64,000 bases of DNA. Origin: Tenebrio molitor. Its lineage: Eukaryota > Arthropoda > Insecta > Coleoptera > Tenebrionidae. Below the pieces are notes generated by a model. The model did no database searches. It worked only from the letters and a program-made list of their open reading frames with translations, and was not told where the DNA came from. Shown in pieces: positions 10,222 through 21,939 of this stretch. A program made the position numbers and the translations under genes. The stretch is taken from positions 6,820,001 to 6,884,000 of the forward strand of contig NC_091053.1 in NCBI RefSeq assembly GCF_963966145.1. The letters run 5' to 3'. Positions within the stretch are counted from its first letter, which is position 1. Each line of letters starts with the position of its first letter.

Positions 10222-12205
10222 ATTTAATACAAAAATAACTATTTAGATTACAACATTAAAAAATTAACCTCAAATATTTTACACTAACCATGTCAGACCG
10301 CGTCGAATATGACTGCCGTGAAAAAAAAAACAGCGTTTAGTTGAAAACGTCATTTCGTGAATGCTCATTTTGGGAACGTTCCCGGACATGATGGCATGTT
10401 CTCGAGAGGATAATGATGTTCCCAGGATGACTGTTTCGTCCTGGATTGATATCTGCTATTGCAATTTCTCAATAAATTTACTGTTTATGTTGTGTTTACA
10501 CAATTTTCAACAAGACATTATAGGTACTTGTTGTTTTTATCATGGCAATATGGAGTGTCACGAGGCTGAAAATACCAAAAAAAAAAAACCGAAAAAGTTA
10601 CTAAAAAAAGATTGTCCGTCTTATTTGCGCTAATTTGCGCCGAAGAAAAAAAGCTAATGCTAGAAAAAGAAAGTTCTCGAAATGAAGATTTTAGCGATGG
10701 CTTTTTTGAAAAACAAATTAGAAAAAAATTAATGTGTTTTGTGCTTGCCCAATTTAAATATTATTTATACACAAGCTTAGTGACGATTTAAGCTAATTTT
10801 CATAATCATAGCTTCCAAGTATTTTCATCATAAAACGAAACTTGTAATTTGTCACCTTGGTGATTTTGGGCGTATGGGAGTTGGACCACGTTACCTGTGT
10901 TTTCTAAGTATTCTGAAGGGTATGGGGTTAAGTGCATATACGGGTTGGACCACGCTACCTGACTTATCTAATTACCTAGGGGATCGGATTTTACCTGTTG
11001 GTTCTGGACTAGTAATACAATTGAACAATTTGTTGCTAAACATTTGTCTACTTAACATAGAATCCACATCATGGTTATGAACTATATCACCACCACATAC
11101 AACACTATTTGTTTTGTAACTCATTTGGGTATACACTTTTGCAGAGCACTCTCTTTTTACACAACGCCATCTGATTTTTCCGCTCTTGCAATGTGAGCTT
11201 GAGAAAATTTGAATTGGTTCACAACAAGTAGCATTTTGCCTTTTTCACTGAACATTGTTGTAACTTCCATTTAAATAAATATGTAGTAGGTGTCTAATAC
11301 AAAACTAAATAAAATCAGTAATTGCTTCTACATTTAAATACGACAAGGTCCCACCACTTATTTTTTCAACCTCCATGCTAATAGAGTGAATTTGATCTCT
11401 TTGCCCCCCGTCAATACCTGGAAAATCTTAATCCCTTTGGTAGCGGTCGGTGGCCGATCTCGACCATCAGATTAACACAAATTTGGGATCGTGGTCGAAC
11501 TCGGTGACACCCGTGATTTTTACCCAGGTACGCGTCCGGTCCAAACACAACACAAAGATAGCAGTTTTCATGGGAAAAGAAACATTGCAAAATTTACTCG
11601 TTCGACAATTTGGGGAGTCCAGTTAAAATCAGGGGATAATTGAATTAATGAATTTGATGTTACCAGGTTTCAAATTGAGAGAACCACCAAATCAATATTC
11701 ATTAGGTTAATTTACCTTTTTTAGCATTCCCAAATTTGTGGCATATTTGTAATTAAAGGGCGAGAATTGCAAATTAGAAACTTTATCGTAGAAAATAACT
11801 AGAATAGTTTACACTAGTAGTTAGAAAAGTAACAAAGCAAAGTAGAAAGGGAGTCGGTAGAAAACACAGACAAAGGTAACGGTAAAGCCAGGTAGTCGTA
11901 AAAATCAGAGGTGTGAGTGAGAGAGAGAGAGAATGAAGATTACTAATTAGTAATTATGTAATTAGAAATGTTTTGGGGAATCAAACCAATGTAGAACAAT
12001 TTTTAGAAGTAGCAGATCAAGGGAATTTAGTTGCATGACATGGCACTTGCGTAACAGCGTTTCAAGCCCAATTTAGGTTTCAAAATAATGTTAATTTGTT
12101 TCAATTTTTATTCTGTTTGTTTCTTGATGCTGATGTTCATGATTCTATAGTCAGTAATTTAATGTGCTTTTTCAGAGTGGAAATTCAACAACAAATTATG
12201 TAGGT
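10222..12205. other. No gene identified
   Basis: Short ORFs only. A stretch at 10636-10740 reads EEKKLMLEKESSRNEDFSDG and could be the eroded start of a transposase, but this is too short to support. A phrase of about 18 bases, GTTGGACCACGTTACCTG, recurs at about 10878 and 10946. A GA dinucleotide run lies near 11918. Confidence 0.4.
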
Positions 12206-12455
12206 ACTGTCGCGAGCAATAAATTTTGGTCGTCAATGTCATTTCAAAATTTGGTTAGACTGTCACAAATTTAAAAAAATTCCCTGCTTGATTATGCCCA
12301 TGTCAACAAACTGTCAAAAAAATTAGAAAAAAATGACAATTAATGTCATGCAACGTGATGATAGGTTATGATATTTACGACTGTTTTACAATGGAGCATT
12401 TTCGATTGCCTCAAAGAATGACCTTGACGACTAAAATTTATTGCTCGCGACTGTA
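12206..12455. mobile_element. MITE family with ends TACTGTCGCGAGCAATAAAT, full copy
   Basis: Both ends are present as inverted repeats of about 35 bp with terminal TA. The interior matches 9885-10081 and 15826-16017, so this 250-bp copy defines the family. Confidence 0.85.
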
Positions 12456-12850
12456 CATTCGGTCTGGTCCTAACAAAAGTCTAAATTTAAACATTTAAAA
12501 TTATGGTGGGAGACGGAAACTGTTATTTCAAAAGTTCTAAAGATATCGAAAAGGTGTCGCGTTCAGCGTAAAGTAGAACCCAGCTGATTGGTCACTTTGG
12601 TCAAGTAGCGGTTGCGAAATTGTGGTGCGCCAAAAATGATAAAACCGAACGCGGAACGGGAAACGAGTCTTTTTTATTCACTCGGGGTTTGATCTCCAAA
12701 GTAGCCGGAGGTACGTTCAGTACCTCACCTGCAGTTATTTCTGTGACCACGTGTTTTACATCTACAAGGTAAAGTTAAGACAAAACATTACGGTGCAGTT
12801 AAACATTGTTTTTTTGGCGACTGTGTTATTGACAATAGAATTGACACTTT

Positions 12851-13766
12851 ATGAGTTGTGCGAAAATAGGCGGAGTTTGCTACTGCGCATTCACTAAAGA
12901 AATAGTCTATTATTTCTCTAATTCTTGTACAGGGTGAGAGAAACTCGATGTCTCAGCTCTATTAAAAGAAAAGGAAAGACGATAGAAAAAATATGAAAAG
13001 AGGTTCTTAAATGGGATTGAGTAAGGTCCATTTTAAACCAAATTTTTCCATATTTGGACACTGTAGTAATGACGTCATCGAATTTTTACCCCAGAAACAT
13101 ATATGTAGTATAATTCAGAATAAGTGGCATCGCGGTAGGTGTTGATTCTCTAAAGCGAGCTTCATGTTATGTCAAAAATTTTTGCAAACAAATGAGTTGT
13201 GCGAAAATAGGCGGAATTTGCTACTGCGCAGTCACTAAAGAAATAGTATATTATTTCTCTAATTCTTGTACAGGGTGAGCGAAACTCGATGTCTCAGCTC
13301 TATTAAAAGAAAAGGAAAGACGATAGAAAAAATATAAAAAGAGGTTCTTAAATGGGATTGAGTAAGGTCCATTTTAAACCAAATTTTTCCATATTTGGAA
13401 ACTGAAGTAATGACGTCATCGAATTTTTACCCCAGAAACATATAGTACGGGGTGATCAAATAGGACTGTTTAAGTTGGTAACACTGAATTGTATTTTAAA
13501 TTGTATAACAGGAGTAACTTTCGGTTGTTGATGGCTTGTCGTTGTTAATGCTATACCTACATCAGATATTTGTCAAATAAACCAACAAAACATACCCGGT
13601 TGCAGTGTTATAAATAACCGAAATATAAAATTTTCTTAATTGTACTGCCAACTTAAACAGTCCTTTTTGATCACCCGGTATAATTCAGAATAAGTGGCAT
13701 CGCGGTAGGTGTTGATTCTCTAAAGCGAGCTTTATGTTATGTCAAAACATTTTGCAAACATGTGAA
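12851..13766. repeat. 341-bp direct tandem duplication, second unit interrupted
   Basis: Unit 1 is 12851-13191. Unit 2 starts at 13192 with the same ATGAGTTGTGCGAAAATAGG word and runs to 13445, then resumes at 13681 after a MITE. Unit 1 therefore shows the empty site. Both units contain CAGGGTGAG-type element ends. Confidence 0.9.
13448..13678. mobile_element. 231-bp MITE inserted in tandem unit 2
   Basis: The ends are CGGGGTGATCAAATAGGACT and, from the right, CGGGTGATCAAAAAGGACTG. They are flanked by TA (13446-13447, 13679-13680). The neighbouring unit has a single TA at this place, which confirms the insertion. Related to 5349-5536 and 28874-29267. Confidence 0.92.
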
Positions 13767-14075
13767 ACCGTCATTACTTTATTCTGAGGTTATGCGTTAC
13801 ATAATTTTGACATGGTTTTCGCCCACAGCAGAGATACCCCCAGAAAATTAATACACTTTTCATAAATGAAAGAAGGAAATTCCAAATACTATTATAACAA
13901 GAAAATAAACACAAAACGATTCCATTGATATTATCAAGGCAAAATTAAAAGCGAAGGTTACCAACAGCATTGAAACTAGGGTATTATTAGTCAGTGATTA
14001 TTAGAAAGGGTCTTCCTGCCAACGTAAATTTGAATTTCGAACGCCTACCGCGATGCCACTTATTCTGAATTATAA
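13681..14075. mobile_element. Inverted-repeat element ending AATTCAGAATAAGTGGCATC
   Basis: The first about 33 bases (AATTCAGAATAAGTGGCATC and onward) recur inverted at 14039-14073. An extra left end sits in tandem unit 1 at about 13100. No ORF. Confidence 0.7.
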
Positions 14076-14092
14076 TATATATACCATTCACG

Positions 14093-15169
14093 ATGTTTTG
14101 GCATAAGGGGAGGCTCTGATTTCATTTTTTAACGTTGGATACATGTTTGATTTCTGTCATCTCTGCTGTCACTAAAGTGCCTGACATGCGGACCTATCAA
14201 AATGAACGTAAAATGTTGCCGAATTTACCGTAATCATAATAATTAAGCTACTTAAAACGTATTGATGGTGTTTGTATTAGACTGCAGAACATATTTTCAG
14301 TAAGTTACAATGAAATCAAGTTCTTTTTGTGTATAAATTGAATCGTAGCATAGGTGAGATAAATATGTAGCACGGATAGTGAAGGAAGAAACAACGACCC
14401 AATTGAAATGGCACAAGGGTTTTGTAAGACCTATTATAACTTCGCGATAGAGTTGTGAATTTATGGCTTGAGTCTATTTTGAAATGTACTCCTGAAATTT
14501 TCCAACATTTTTGTAGATATTGTGAAGAACTTACTTCGGAAGATTGGACAGAATTAATGGGAAATCTTTCATTTGAAAACGTTCTTCCTTTAATAATTTC
14601 CTTAGAAGAATCTGACTCGGAATCTGATTGAGATTTTGATACAGGTAATGATGATTCAGAATTTTCTAATGAAATTATGGAAGTTGAATAATTTTGTTCT
14701 TTTTTTGTCATGGACGATGGGTGTGTAAATATCTTCCAGAAAAATTCGAATAAAGTAAGGTTTAATAAGTAGGTACAAGATTTTATATAACCTAGTTCTA
14801 GGAATGTTTTGATTAAAATGAAAAATTCATTGAGAAGTTACTAACTGGTTGGTTAAGACACTGTATAGGTGGGTTATCTAAGTGGTGCATAAATTAACAG
14901 GAGCCACTTCGTCTTTCGGTCCCTGTCTCTACTATTCTGTAGTCTGTTCAAGTCAGTTTCTTGTTTTGTTATTGGATTAAATTGGATTAAAAATGTGTGA
15001 GTACTGTTTTATTGCAAAGTAGTAAAACTGACAACAATGCGCTAGACAATGACGCAGTTTATAACCTCAAACTTAGAAAAACATAACCTAATTCAATAGA
15101 CAGCTTTACTGCCAACTTAAATGCACTTTTTCCATGGCCTCCCCTTATGCCAAAACATCGTGAATGGCA
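14093..15169. mobile_element. About 1.08-kb Tc1/mariner-type element with CCATTCACGATG ends
   Basis: The left end CCATTCACGATGTTTTGGCA is matched by its complement ending at about 15166, and TA-rich flanks are present on both sides. Inside is a remnant of a mariner-like transposase C-terminus (14468-14640). Single ends of a related type occur near 22835 and 47920. Confidence 0.85.
14468..14640 (+). pseudogene. Mariner-like (DUF4817-type) transposase, C-terminal remnant
   Basis: An uninterrupted short reading gives SILKCTPEIFQHFCRYCEEL, then TSEDWTELMGNLSFENVLP and an acidic tail EESDSESD with a stop. The block CEEL-x2-EDW-xxLMGNL is shared with the element at 44495-46080 (CEELIREDWKKLMGNL), so both descend from the same transposase family. 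The opposite-strand ORF at 14316-14711 is a shadow. Confidence 0.65.
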
Positions 15170-15570
15170 TATATGTACCTATATTTTGGCATATTTAAAA
15201 AGAGCTAATTTTTCTGAACAAATTGGGAAAACAAATCAAATCTAAATCGGATAACATAGTTCGCATCTCAAACTCGTATAATACTGTTCGCGCCAGAAAC
15301 TTCTGTATTTGCCCAGCTTAGTCATTTATTCTTATTCATGAGTCAGATCCCAATTCGCGGGCCGCGAGTCATCTACTTGAGTCAAATGTCCACCAACTTC
15401 TGTTATTAAATTCATTTATTTATTTTTCTAACATTTGTTGGGACCAAGCACCACCAGAAACGATTTCTTGTTCAATAAAATTTAAGTGAAGTGTGTTCAA
15501 TCGTTTTAATTCTTTTTCTGAAAACTTTCCGAAGGTACGGCCTCTCGTTGACCCAAATTAAATTAAATTA

Positions 15571-15793
15571 CACTGCGCCGCAAAATTAGCGCATACTGTG
15601 TAAAAATTTTAAAAAAGCCTGTAAATTTAAATTTTAAATGATACATTATGAAAAGTGGTTTTCTAATGATTATCGGATTTAAACTTTAAGATAATGCAAA
15701 TGAACATTTTTGGTTTCCAAATGACAGTGAAAAATTTTCTAAAAAAGAATACGATCAATTTTCTAAATTATGCGTTAATTTTGCGGCGCAGTG
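15571..15793. mobile_element. 223-bp MITE, TA target
   Basis: Inverted ends of about 24 bp begin CACTGCGCCGCAAAATTAGC, with TA at 15569-15570 and 15794-15795. No ORF. About 400 bases to its left (15170-15568) hold nothing recognisable. Confidence 0.88.
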
Positions 15794-15825
15794 TATAAAC
15801 ATAACACAACGTAGGATCCATAAGC

Positions 15826-16017
15826 TCCATTGTAAAACGGTCGTAAATATCATAACCTATCATCATGACATTGATTGTCATTTTTTTCTCATTTTTTGAG
15901 CCTTTGGTGACAAGGGCATAATCAGACAGATAAATCTTTTTAATCTGTGACAATCTAACCAAATTTAGAAATGACATTGACGTCCAAAATACATATATTG
16001 CTCGCGACTGTACATTT
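15826..16017. mobile_element. MITE family with ends TACTGTCGCGAGCAATAAAT, truncated copy 3
   Basis: Same body and right end as 9885-10081, in the same orientation. The left inverted end is absent. Confidence 0.75.
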
Positions 16018-16024
16018 CATGTAT

Positions 16025-16980
16025 AGTTGACTCAAGTTGCAAAAAACCACTTGTCATTTGCAACAGCATTTTTTTTTTCATATTTTTAAGCCAAATAAAG
16101 GCACAAAGGAACCAGAGGTTTCATTGTTGGATGCCGTGAAAATGGAATACCCATTCGTCAAATCGTAGAAAGAGTTAATATGGCTGTAAGTGCTTTAATA
16201 AATATGCCGATATACTGATTTTAAAATATTTTTACTACACTATTTAGCAATCAACAGTAAATAGGCCTTGGATCGTTCTTTAAATACAAGAACAAAGAGT
16301 GGCCGTCCAAAAGGTACCACTCGAGAGCAGGATAATGCGATAGTGGAAATGACGAGGCAAATGCCTTTTACTAATACCACGAAAATAAAAAAAAGAAACG
16401 TAGTGCCGCTTAGGTCAAAGTGAACTACATGCAAGAACTGCGCCTAAGAAAAACAGAATTAACAGGAGCACATCTTTCAGAAAAAGATTGATCCCAAAGT
16501 GATTTTTACGGATGAAAAAGTTTTCTCCACCTCGGATGAAACGCCGTTATTGACGTGTTGCGCCCTAATAATACAGGATGTTTGCCTGAATATGTGCGAA
16601 CCACTACGACACTCTTTAGGATATTGAGGGTGGATGCACCATGCTGGGCCAGGCGAAGTGCTTCAATTCTAAGCGGTATATGGATAGAAATATTAGAGAA
16701 AGTATTGTTTCCATCCGTAAGAACAATCTATCCGGAGGAAGAAATGGAGCAGATTGTTCTTGTGCAAGACAATCGCTCCATGCATACAGCACCACTAGTT
16801 CAGGATTGGTTCGAAGATCATCCTGAACTCGTAGTTTTAATATGGCCTTCGAAATCGCCAGATCTGAACCCAGTTGAAAATTTGTGGAGTCAAATAGTTT
16901 GTATGAAAACGTGACTAGAGTGTGGATAAATATGCGAGGTGCGAGGGCGGAACTATTGCTAGAATATGGTAGATGGTATG
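16025..16980 (+). pseudogene. Tc1-like DDE transposase pseudogene
   Basis: The left end GTTGACTCAAGTTGCAAAAA matches the MITE at 4897-5102. Fragments in different frames include a helix-turn-helix start GFIVGCRENGIPIRQIVERV (about 16119-16180). The first catalytic Asp lies in VIFTDEKVFST (about 16500), the second in VLVQDNRSMHTAPLV (about 16760-16800), and the Glu in SPDLNPVENLW (about 16857-16890). This is the DDE arrangement of Tc1-type enzymes. Several frameshifts and stops make it inactive. Its right end is not seen; the next element begins at 17005. Confidence 0.85.
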
Positions 16981-17004
16981 CGACAACATCCTCAGGAATG
17001 TATA

Positions 17005-18162
17005 CAGTGCATTTTTTTTAACTGTTGCCATAGGGAATTGCATGGTAAAACTTATACCCCCTGTTAACTTTTGTTCTGATGAAAATATTCAAACCATTTT
17101 TGGAACAAGGTTTGAAGATTTTTTAAACTATCGGTCAGAATACAATTCAATATCCTAAACTGTCAAAAAAGTTGTGAAAAAAATATTTTCTAGCGCGTCC
17201 CTGTCGGCTCAACCAGCCAGCACCTGACCATCTCCACTTTTGACTTTTGTCACTTTCTTTTAAAAAATAAATAGCGAGATCTCCTCGAGGCTATGATTAA
17301 AATAAATAACAAAATAAAATATAAAATCTAATTTTTGTTCCCATATCGTCTACTACGTTTTTGTCAAATTATTTTACGTTCATTAATTTCAATTTTGAAG
17401 AGTAAAATTAGTAAAATAAAACTGCTTGTCGTTGTTCAAACAATATGCATTGCGTAGTCTTATTAATGATCTATTACAAAAATAAAAATTAGCACCAAAC
17501 CTGCAGTGGATCATAAGTTAACAGAGGATATTATTTTTACCATGTAATTATGTAATTCCCTATGGCAACAGTAAAAAAACGCATAAGAGGTCAACCAGAA
17601 ACTGTGGAGAAATTAAGGGCAAGAATAACTGAAGCTTGTAATTCCATTACAGTGCGATATTTACAAAACACGCGAAGAAATTTTCAAGATCGCTTGGGAC
17701 ATTGTCCAGCAGTCGAAGGAAAACACTTTGAACAATTTCTGTTAATTTGTTGAGTTACTTGTGCGTTAACGTTTTTACATTTTGTTTTTTTTTTTAACAA
17801 ATAAATGTTTAGATGTTCTGTCATCCAAAAGCTAATTTAATCATAGCCTCAAGGAGATCTCGCTATTTTTTAAATGAAAGTGACAAAAGTCAAAAGTGGA
17901 GATGGTGAGATGCTGGTTGAGCCGACGGGGACGCTATTCTGGCGGCCGCTCGACGTACTATCATTCGGGCGCGCTAGAAAATATTTTTTTCACAACTTTT
18001 TCAACAGTTTAGGATATTGAATTGTTATCTATCCGATAGTTTAAAAAATCTTCCAACTTTGTTCCAAAAATGGTTTGAATATTTTCATCAGAACAAAAGT
18101 TAACAGGGGGTATAAGTTTTACCATGCAATTCCCTATGGCAACAGTTAAAAAAAATGCACTG
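17005..18162. mobile_element. 1.16-kb element with about 300-bp inverted repeats
   Basis: The left end CAGTGCATTTTTTTTAACTG and its complement at 18143-18162 are flanked by TA. The arms run from 17005 to about 17295 and from about 17850 to 18162, sharing words such as GAGATCTC and CTTTTGACTTTTGTCAC. The middle holds a transposase C-terminal remnant. Another copy of the right-end sequence (ATTCCCTATGGCAACAGT) occurs internally at about 17555. Confidence 0.88.
17562..17756 (+). pseudogene. Mariner-like transposase C-terminal remnant
   Basis: The reading RIRGQPETVEKLRARITEAC, then SITVRYLQNTRRNFQDRLGH and GKHFEQFL, matches the usual C-terminus of mariner-like transposases (an RI-x-AC-x-SI-T helix, an RR-x-F-x-RL helix, and a GGHFEHLL-like end). 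The upstream catalytic part is absent. The ATG itself lies in the internal copy of the terminal repeat, so the start is not a real one. Confidence 0.7.
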
Positions 18163-18164
18163 TA

Positions 18165-19105
18165 TACAATGGGGGATACTATACACATTATTAAATATGT
18201 AGTCTGTTATTAAAAAAAGATATATATTTTAAAATCCGTTTTTGGGGTTTTTATTTTCGCCAATAAGAAACAAGTAGTGTAAGGTACAATTAAAAATTAA
18301 ATGACATGTTCGCTATTCTGTTATGTTTTTTTTTGTGATCTTAATCAATTTTCGATCATTATATGGGAGGAACTAATTAAAAAATAAATAAAAAAACATT
18401 CACTACATTTTGTAATCGATACACCAAAATTTACAACTGTGTTATAAAACCTTCGATGGTATCAAAGCAAAACCCTCCGTTAACGGCACCTGACTGTGTT
18501 GATACACTGGAACTTATTTAAAACAGTAATACAAGTATACATATGTATATTATACACCAAAGTGAAGTTCATGATTATAGCTAGAGCGCCAAGATTAGAT
18601 CCCGAAGCGTGCCGAGGGGACTTCTCTACCGTGGTTTATAGACAATTTTTTTCTCTACTAGGTGGCACAAAATCACCAAGGTGGAAAATTTGCTTGGCCA
18701 GCAAATAAATTACTAAAATTGCCATTTTATTGCACCAATGAACAGTACAGGTCGACCAGAACAGCTTAGCTAGTGACGCAGTGGACTGAAGTCCCGCCCA
18801 CTAGCGGAGCGCACTTGGTTGTTGTGTCTGGAAGTGTTCAGATCGTGTACAATCGGGCTAAAATCAGCGCTTCAAGCTTCAAGTGAACAGCATGTCCGGG
18901 CTGTTTTGAGCAGATTTGCTTCGTTGAGTGTACCGCACCTACAACCGTAGCCAGATCCTTGTCTTCTTACAGACATTCGCTCGTTTCCTGGTCGGCGCAT
19001 CTCAGGCGCCAAGCTATTCTGGTCAAGCTGTAGTAAATACTAAAATGTATTTATTTTAACTGTACATTATACACAATATGGTTCAAAAGTAAATAATATT
19101 TAATA
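18165..19105. other. No gene identified
   Basis: AT-rich left part; a slightly GC-richer patch at 18560-19020 without a convincing ORF or splice pattern. Confidence 0.4.
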
Positions 19106-19427
19106 CAGGATTATTCTAAATGATTGTAGTCGAAGTAGGCCATGCCCATGTTATTACATTTTTGTCGCTTTCATGTGAACTGTCAGTTTTGCTCTGTCAC
19201 TGTCATTTTTTAGGTGAAAAGTACGGTGATGAGATTTTTATTTAGTTTTGTTAATTTAACGATTGAATCCAGAAATATTGAGTTGTTTTGTACCCAATTT
19301 AACTCTCGTGTGTACTCACTTATTCACATCATTTTGATGTTTTTTTTTTTTTATGTGGAGCGGCAGCCATAAATTTTACATTGGGTTTTCACGCCTACTT
19401 CGACTACAATCATTTAGAATAACCCTG
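19106..19427. mobile_element. 322-bp MITE, TA target
   Basis: The left end CAGGATTATTCTAAATGATT and its near complement at the right (AATCATTTAGAATAACCCTG) extend as inverted repeats of about 35 bp. TA occurs at both sides. A partial second copy in opposite orientation lies at 28457-28745. Confidence 0.9.
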
Positions 19428-19429
19428 TA

Positions 19430-20886
19430 TGATTTCAAGATATAAGTATGGAAAGTCATTTCGAGAACGCGTCCTTAGAAACAAACAACAGGAATTCCCA
19501 TAAAATTAACGATATTTATCTGATAAGCCCTGATTAATAATAATTATTATTACTCGACGATTATTTCACGATTATTCAGATTTTTATTTACGGCTCAAAA
19601 TTTTATTTAAACTCTGTGTGCCCATTTTTAACCCACGTGCCCCGATGCTGTTTTAGTTTTGTTTAAAGATATTTTAATTTACCTCTGCACATTTGTAACA
19701 TTGTAACGATCTATTTTATTACATTTAGGACAACGTAACATTTTATCTGCCCCGCCCATTACATTTTCTTAGTTAGCATTTAGCAATCAAATAGGTTGTT
19801 AAGACGATCTCATTTACACAGAAAAAATTCTGATATTCGAATTGTTTTAATGACATTTTATATTTTAAAACCTAAAACAATAATTGTGGACTTGACAGCA
19901 AAATTCTAACCTTAACTTTCTTACGCGGCAAATGTGATGAAAAATTATATATTAGATTGAATCTGGCTTTGATTCTCATTGGTCAATTTATGTGGGCGTA
20001 GCAGATAAAAAGTTATAACGGCAATACTATAGTACACTATAGTATAGTGAATTTTGTTTTCACCAACTTAATTCAACAGGTGGGGGTTATTTGATTTGGG
20101 CACGGCCTTTAGTAATATAAAACAAAAGAAAGATTTTCACTTTTTCAGTCAGAAGCGTCTATTAAGCAATGAACAAAAATTAATTCTCATATACCAAAAT
20201 GGTGTTCAAAGAAAAGGTCATTAAGGTGACATTTTTTTATCCGATTATTGCACAGTGTGCATTTTAGAGAAATTTTATCGGGTTATTTTTTGTTTTCTCG
20301 TTTTGATTGGTCAATATTTGTCACGCAATTGGTTGCTAAACATATGAAGGAAATAATCATATAAAAAGTGTATGAAGGGTGTAAAAGTGAGAATTCGCTT
20401 TTTTTACCGCAGATTTTTTTATTTCTACCATGAAACCAAGTGGCGTGTCCACAATTTATTACCTGAATTACCATGCCAATTGTTCACGTATCACGTTTTT
20501 CAAAAAACACATATTTTTCCATTACGAGTACGTGTTTAAATATTTCCATGTATTTTGATTACAGGTTGTATGATAACTGATAACATTAAATTCTTGGTCG
20601 ATAAAATTTAAATTAATTCATTATTAAAACTTACAACTTATTAATGACTTCGAAATTTACAGAGAATATTTTATTTTGTGCTGAACTGTTTTAATTGAGT
20701 TCTTTGGAATGAGAGCAGTAGTTTCCATTTAGTTTTGAAAAGGATACAAACTCGAACAAATAATTGTTAAATTTTTATAAACATAAATGCAATCCATTAC
20801 CTTTAAAACAAAGAAAAATCGATGATATATTAACCGCATTTGCCGCTTTTTTCCGTCCTCTATTGCCAGTGAGGGTTTAACTTGCA
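19430..20886. other. No gene identified; upstream of odorant-receptor exons
   Basis: AT-rich, no element ends or coding patterns recognised. Any promoter for the receptor gene would lie here, but no clear core promoter stands out. Confidence 0.4.
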
Positions 20887-21860
20887 ATGGACAATCACAA
20901 GAAGATTGTTCCTAACGGCAAATATTCACATTCCAAATTTTCACTAAATGATCACACTTATGTGACTTTAAAGAAAGTTTATATCGATTTTTCTTACAAC
21001 AAATTTACGAAGTTCTACAACGCGTTTTGTTTGACTCTTCATGCATTTCTTTGGTTAATTCAGATTCACTTCATGGTCAATCACTTTACGGTTGATTTGA
21101 TTGCCAAATACGGCTGCAACATGATGCTGTCATTTTATGTAAGTAACTAAAATACCTTAAAATTGGATGTAAAAATCCACTAATTATTTGTTTAGGCTCA
21201 AATGACGATGCTATTTGCCATAATTTTTGAACCGAAAATTTTTGAACTAACGAGTAAACTTGAAAACAACTTTTGGTCAGAAGACAGCGCCGGTGTCGAA
21301 GCACGACAAAAAATTGCAACCAAATCGAAAATATTTTTGGCAATCAACTTTGTTTTTCTTAGTACTTGGCTAGCTTTGTCAGTGGTCATGTTACCGAAGT
21401 TTGGTGATCACAAAGTGTGGATTCTTATCTCGATAATTTTTGAGAAACATTTTGGAACTTGGGCAATAATTCTTGATTGGATTTATTTTTCGACCGCGCC
21501 CTTTTTACTATACTCGTCGATTCGGCTCGCTGGAAGTCTGTTCTACGCAACATTAATATTCCATGTGCAGATATTCCTCATTAACAAACATATTTTGAAA
21601 ATAATTTCTAACAGTTGTGAGGGCGCAAGTTGTTGTGTTGATTTTTTTGTCAAATACTCTAAAACCTATGGGATTTACCTTCGCTGGAATCACTTTGGAC
21701 TACAAATTTGGACTTTCCGTAAGTTGAAATTGAACAAGTTGAGATGACACAATTAAGTTTTCATCATATGTACTTGTAGCTACTTCGCACGGGATTAACT
21801 TATGCTCTTGTTCTTTATCAACTGGAATTCTAGACAAAAACGAGACAATCTTTGCGTATT
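20887..21860 (+). pseudogene. Odorant receptor (7tm_6 type), N-terminal two thirds; 3' part missing
   Basis: Exon 1 is 20887-21138 (84 aa, ends SFY before GTAAGT). Exon 2 is 21196-21718 (starts AQMTMLFAIIFEPKIFEL, ends at CC before GTAAGT). A tentative exon 3 is 21780-21860 between TTGTAG and GTAAGT. The 258 residues of exons 1-2 contain hydrophobic segments near residues 45-60, 70-95, 145-170 and 185-215. A soluble stretch ending FWSEDSAGVEARQKIATKSK precedes the third helix, a layout seen in insect odorant receptors, which act as ligand-gated channels with Orco in sensory neurons. Exon 3 in the spliced frame is not hydrophobic, whereas another frame reads LLRTGLTYALVLYQLEF then stop, suggesting a frameshift. 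The usual C-terminal helices are not found and a transposon starts at 21940. Probably a broken gene. Confidence 0.65.
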
Positions 21861-21939
21861 GTAAGTAATTAATACTACGCAACTCGTCAAACTGAGGAAG
21901 ATTTCATTTCTTCTACCATACAAAGTTGTCTTAATTATA

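Noticed and set aside
10636..10740. Possible start of a Harbinger-type transposase
   Set aside because: Only about 30 readable residues with low complexity; no catalytic motif follows.
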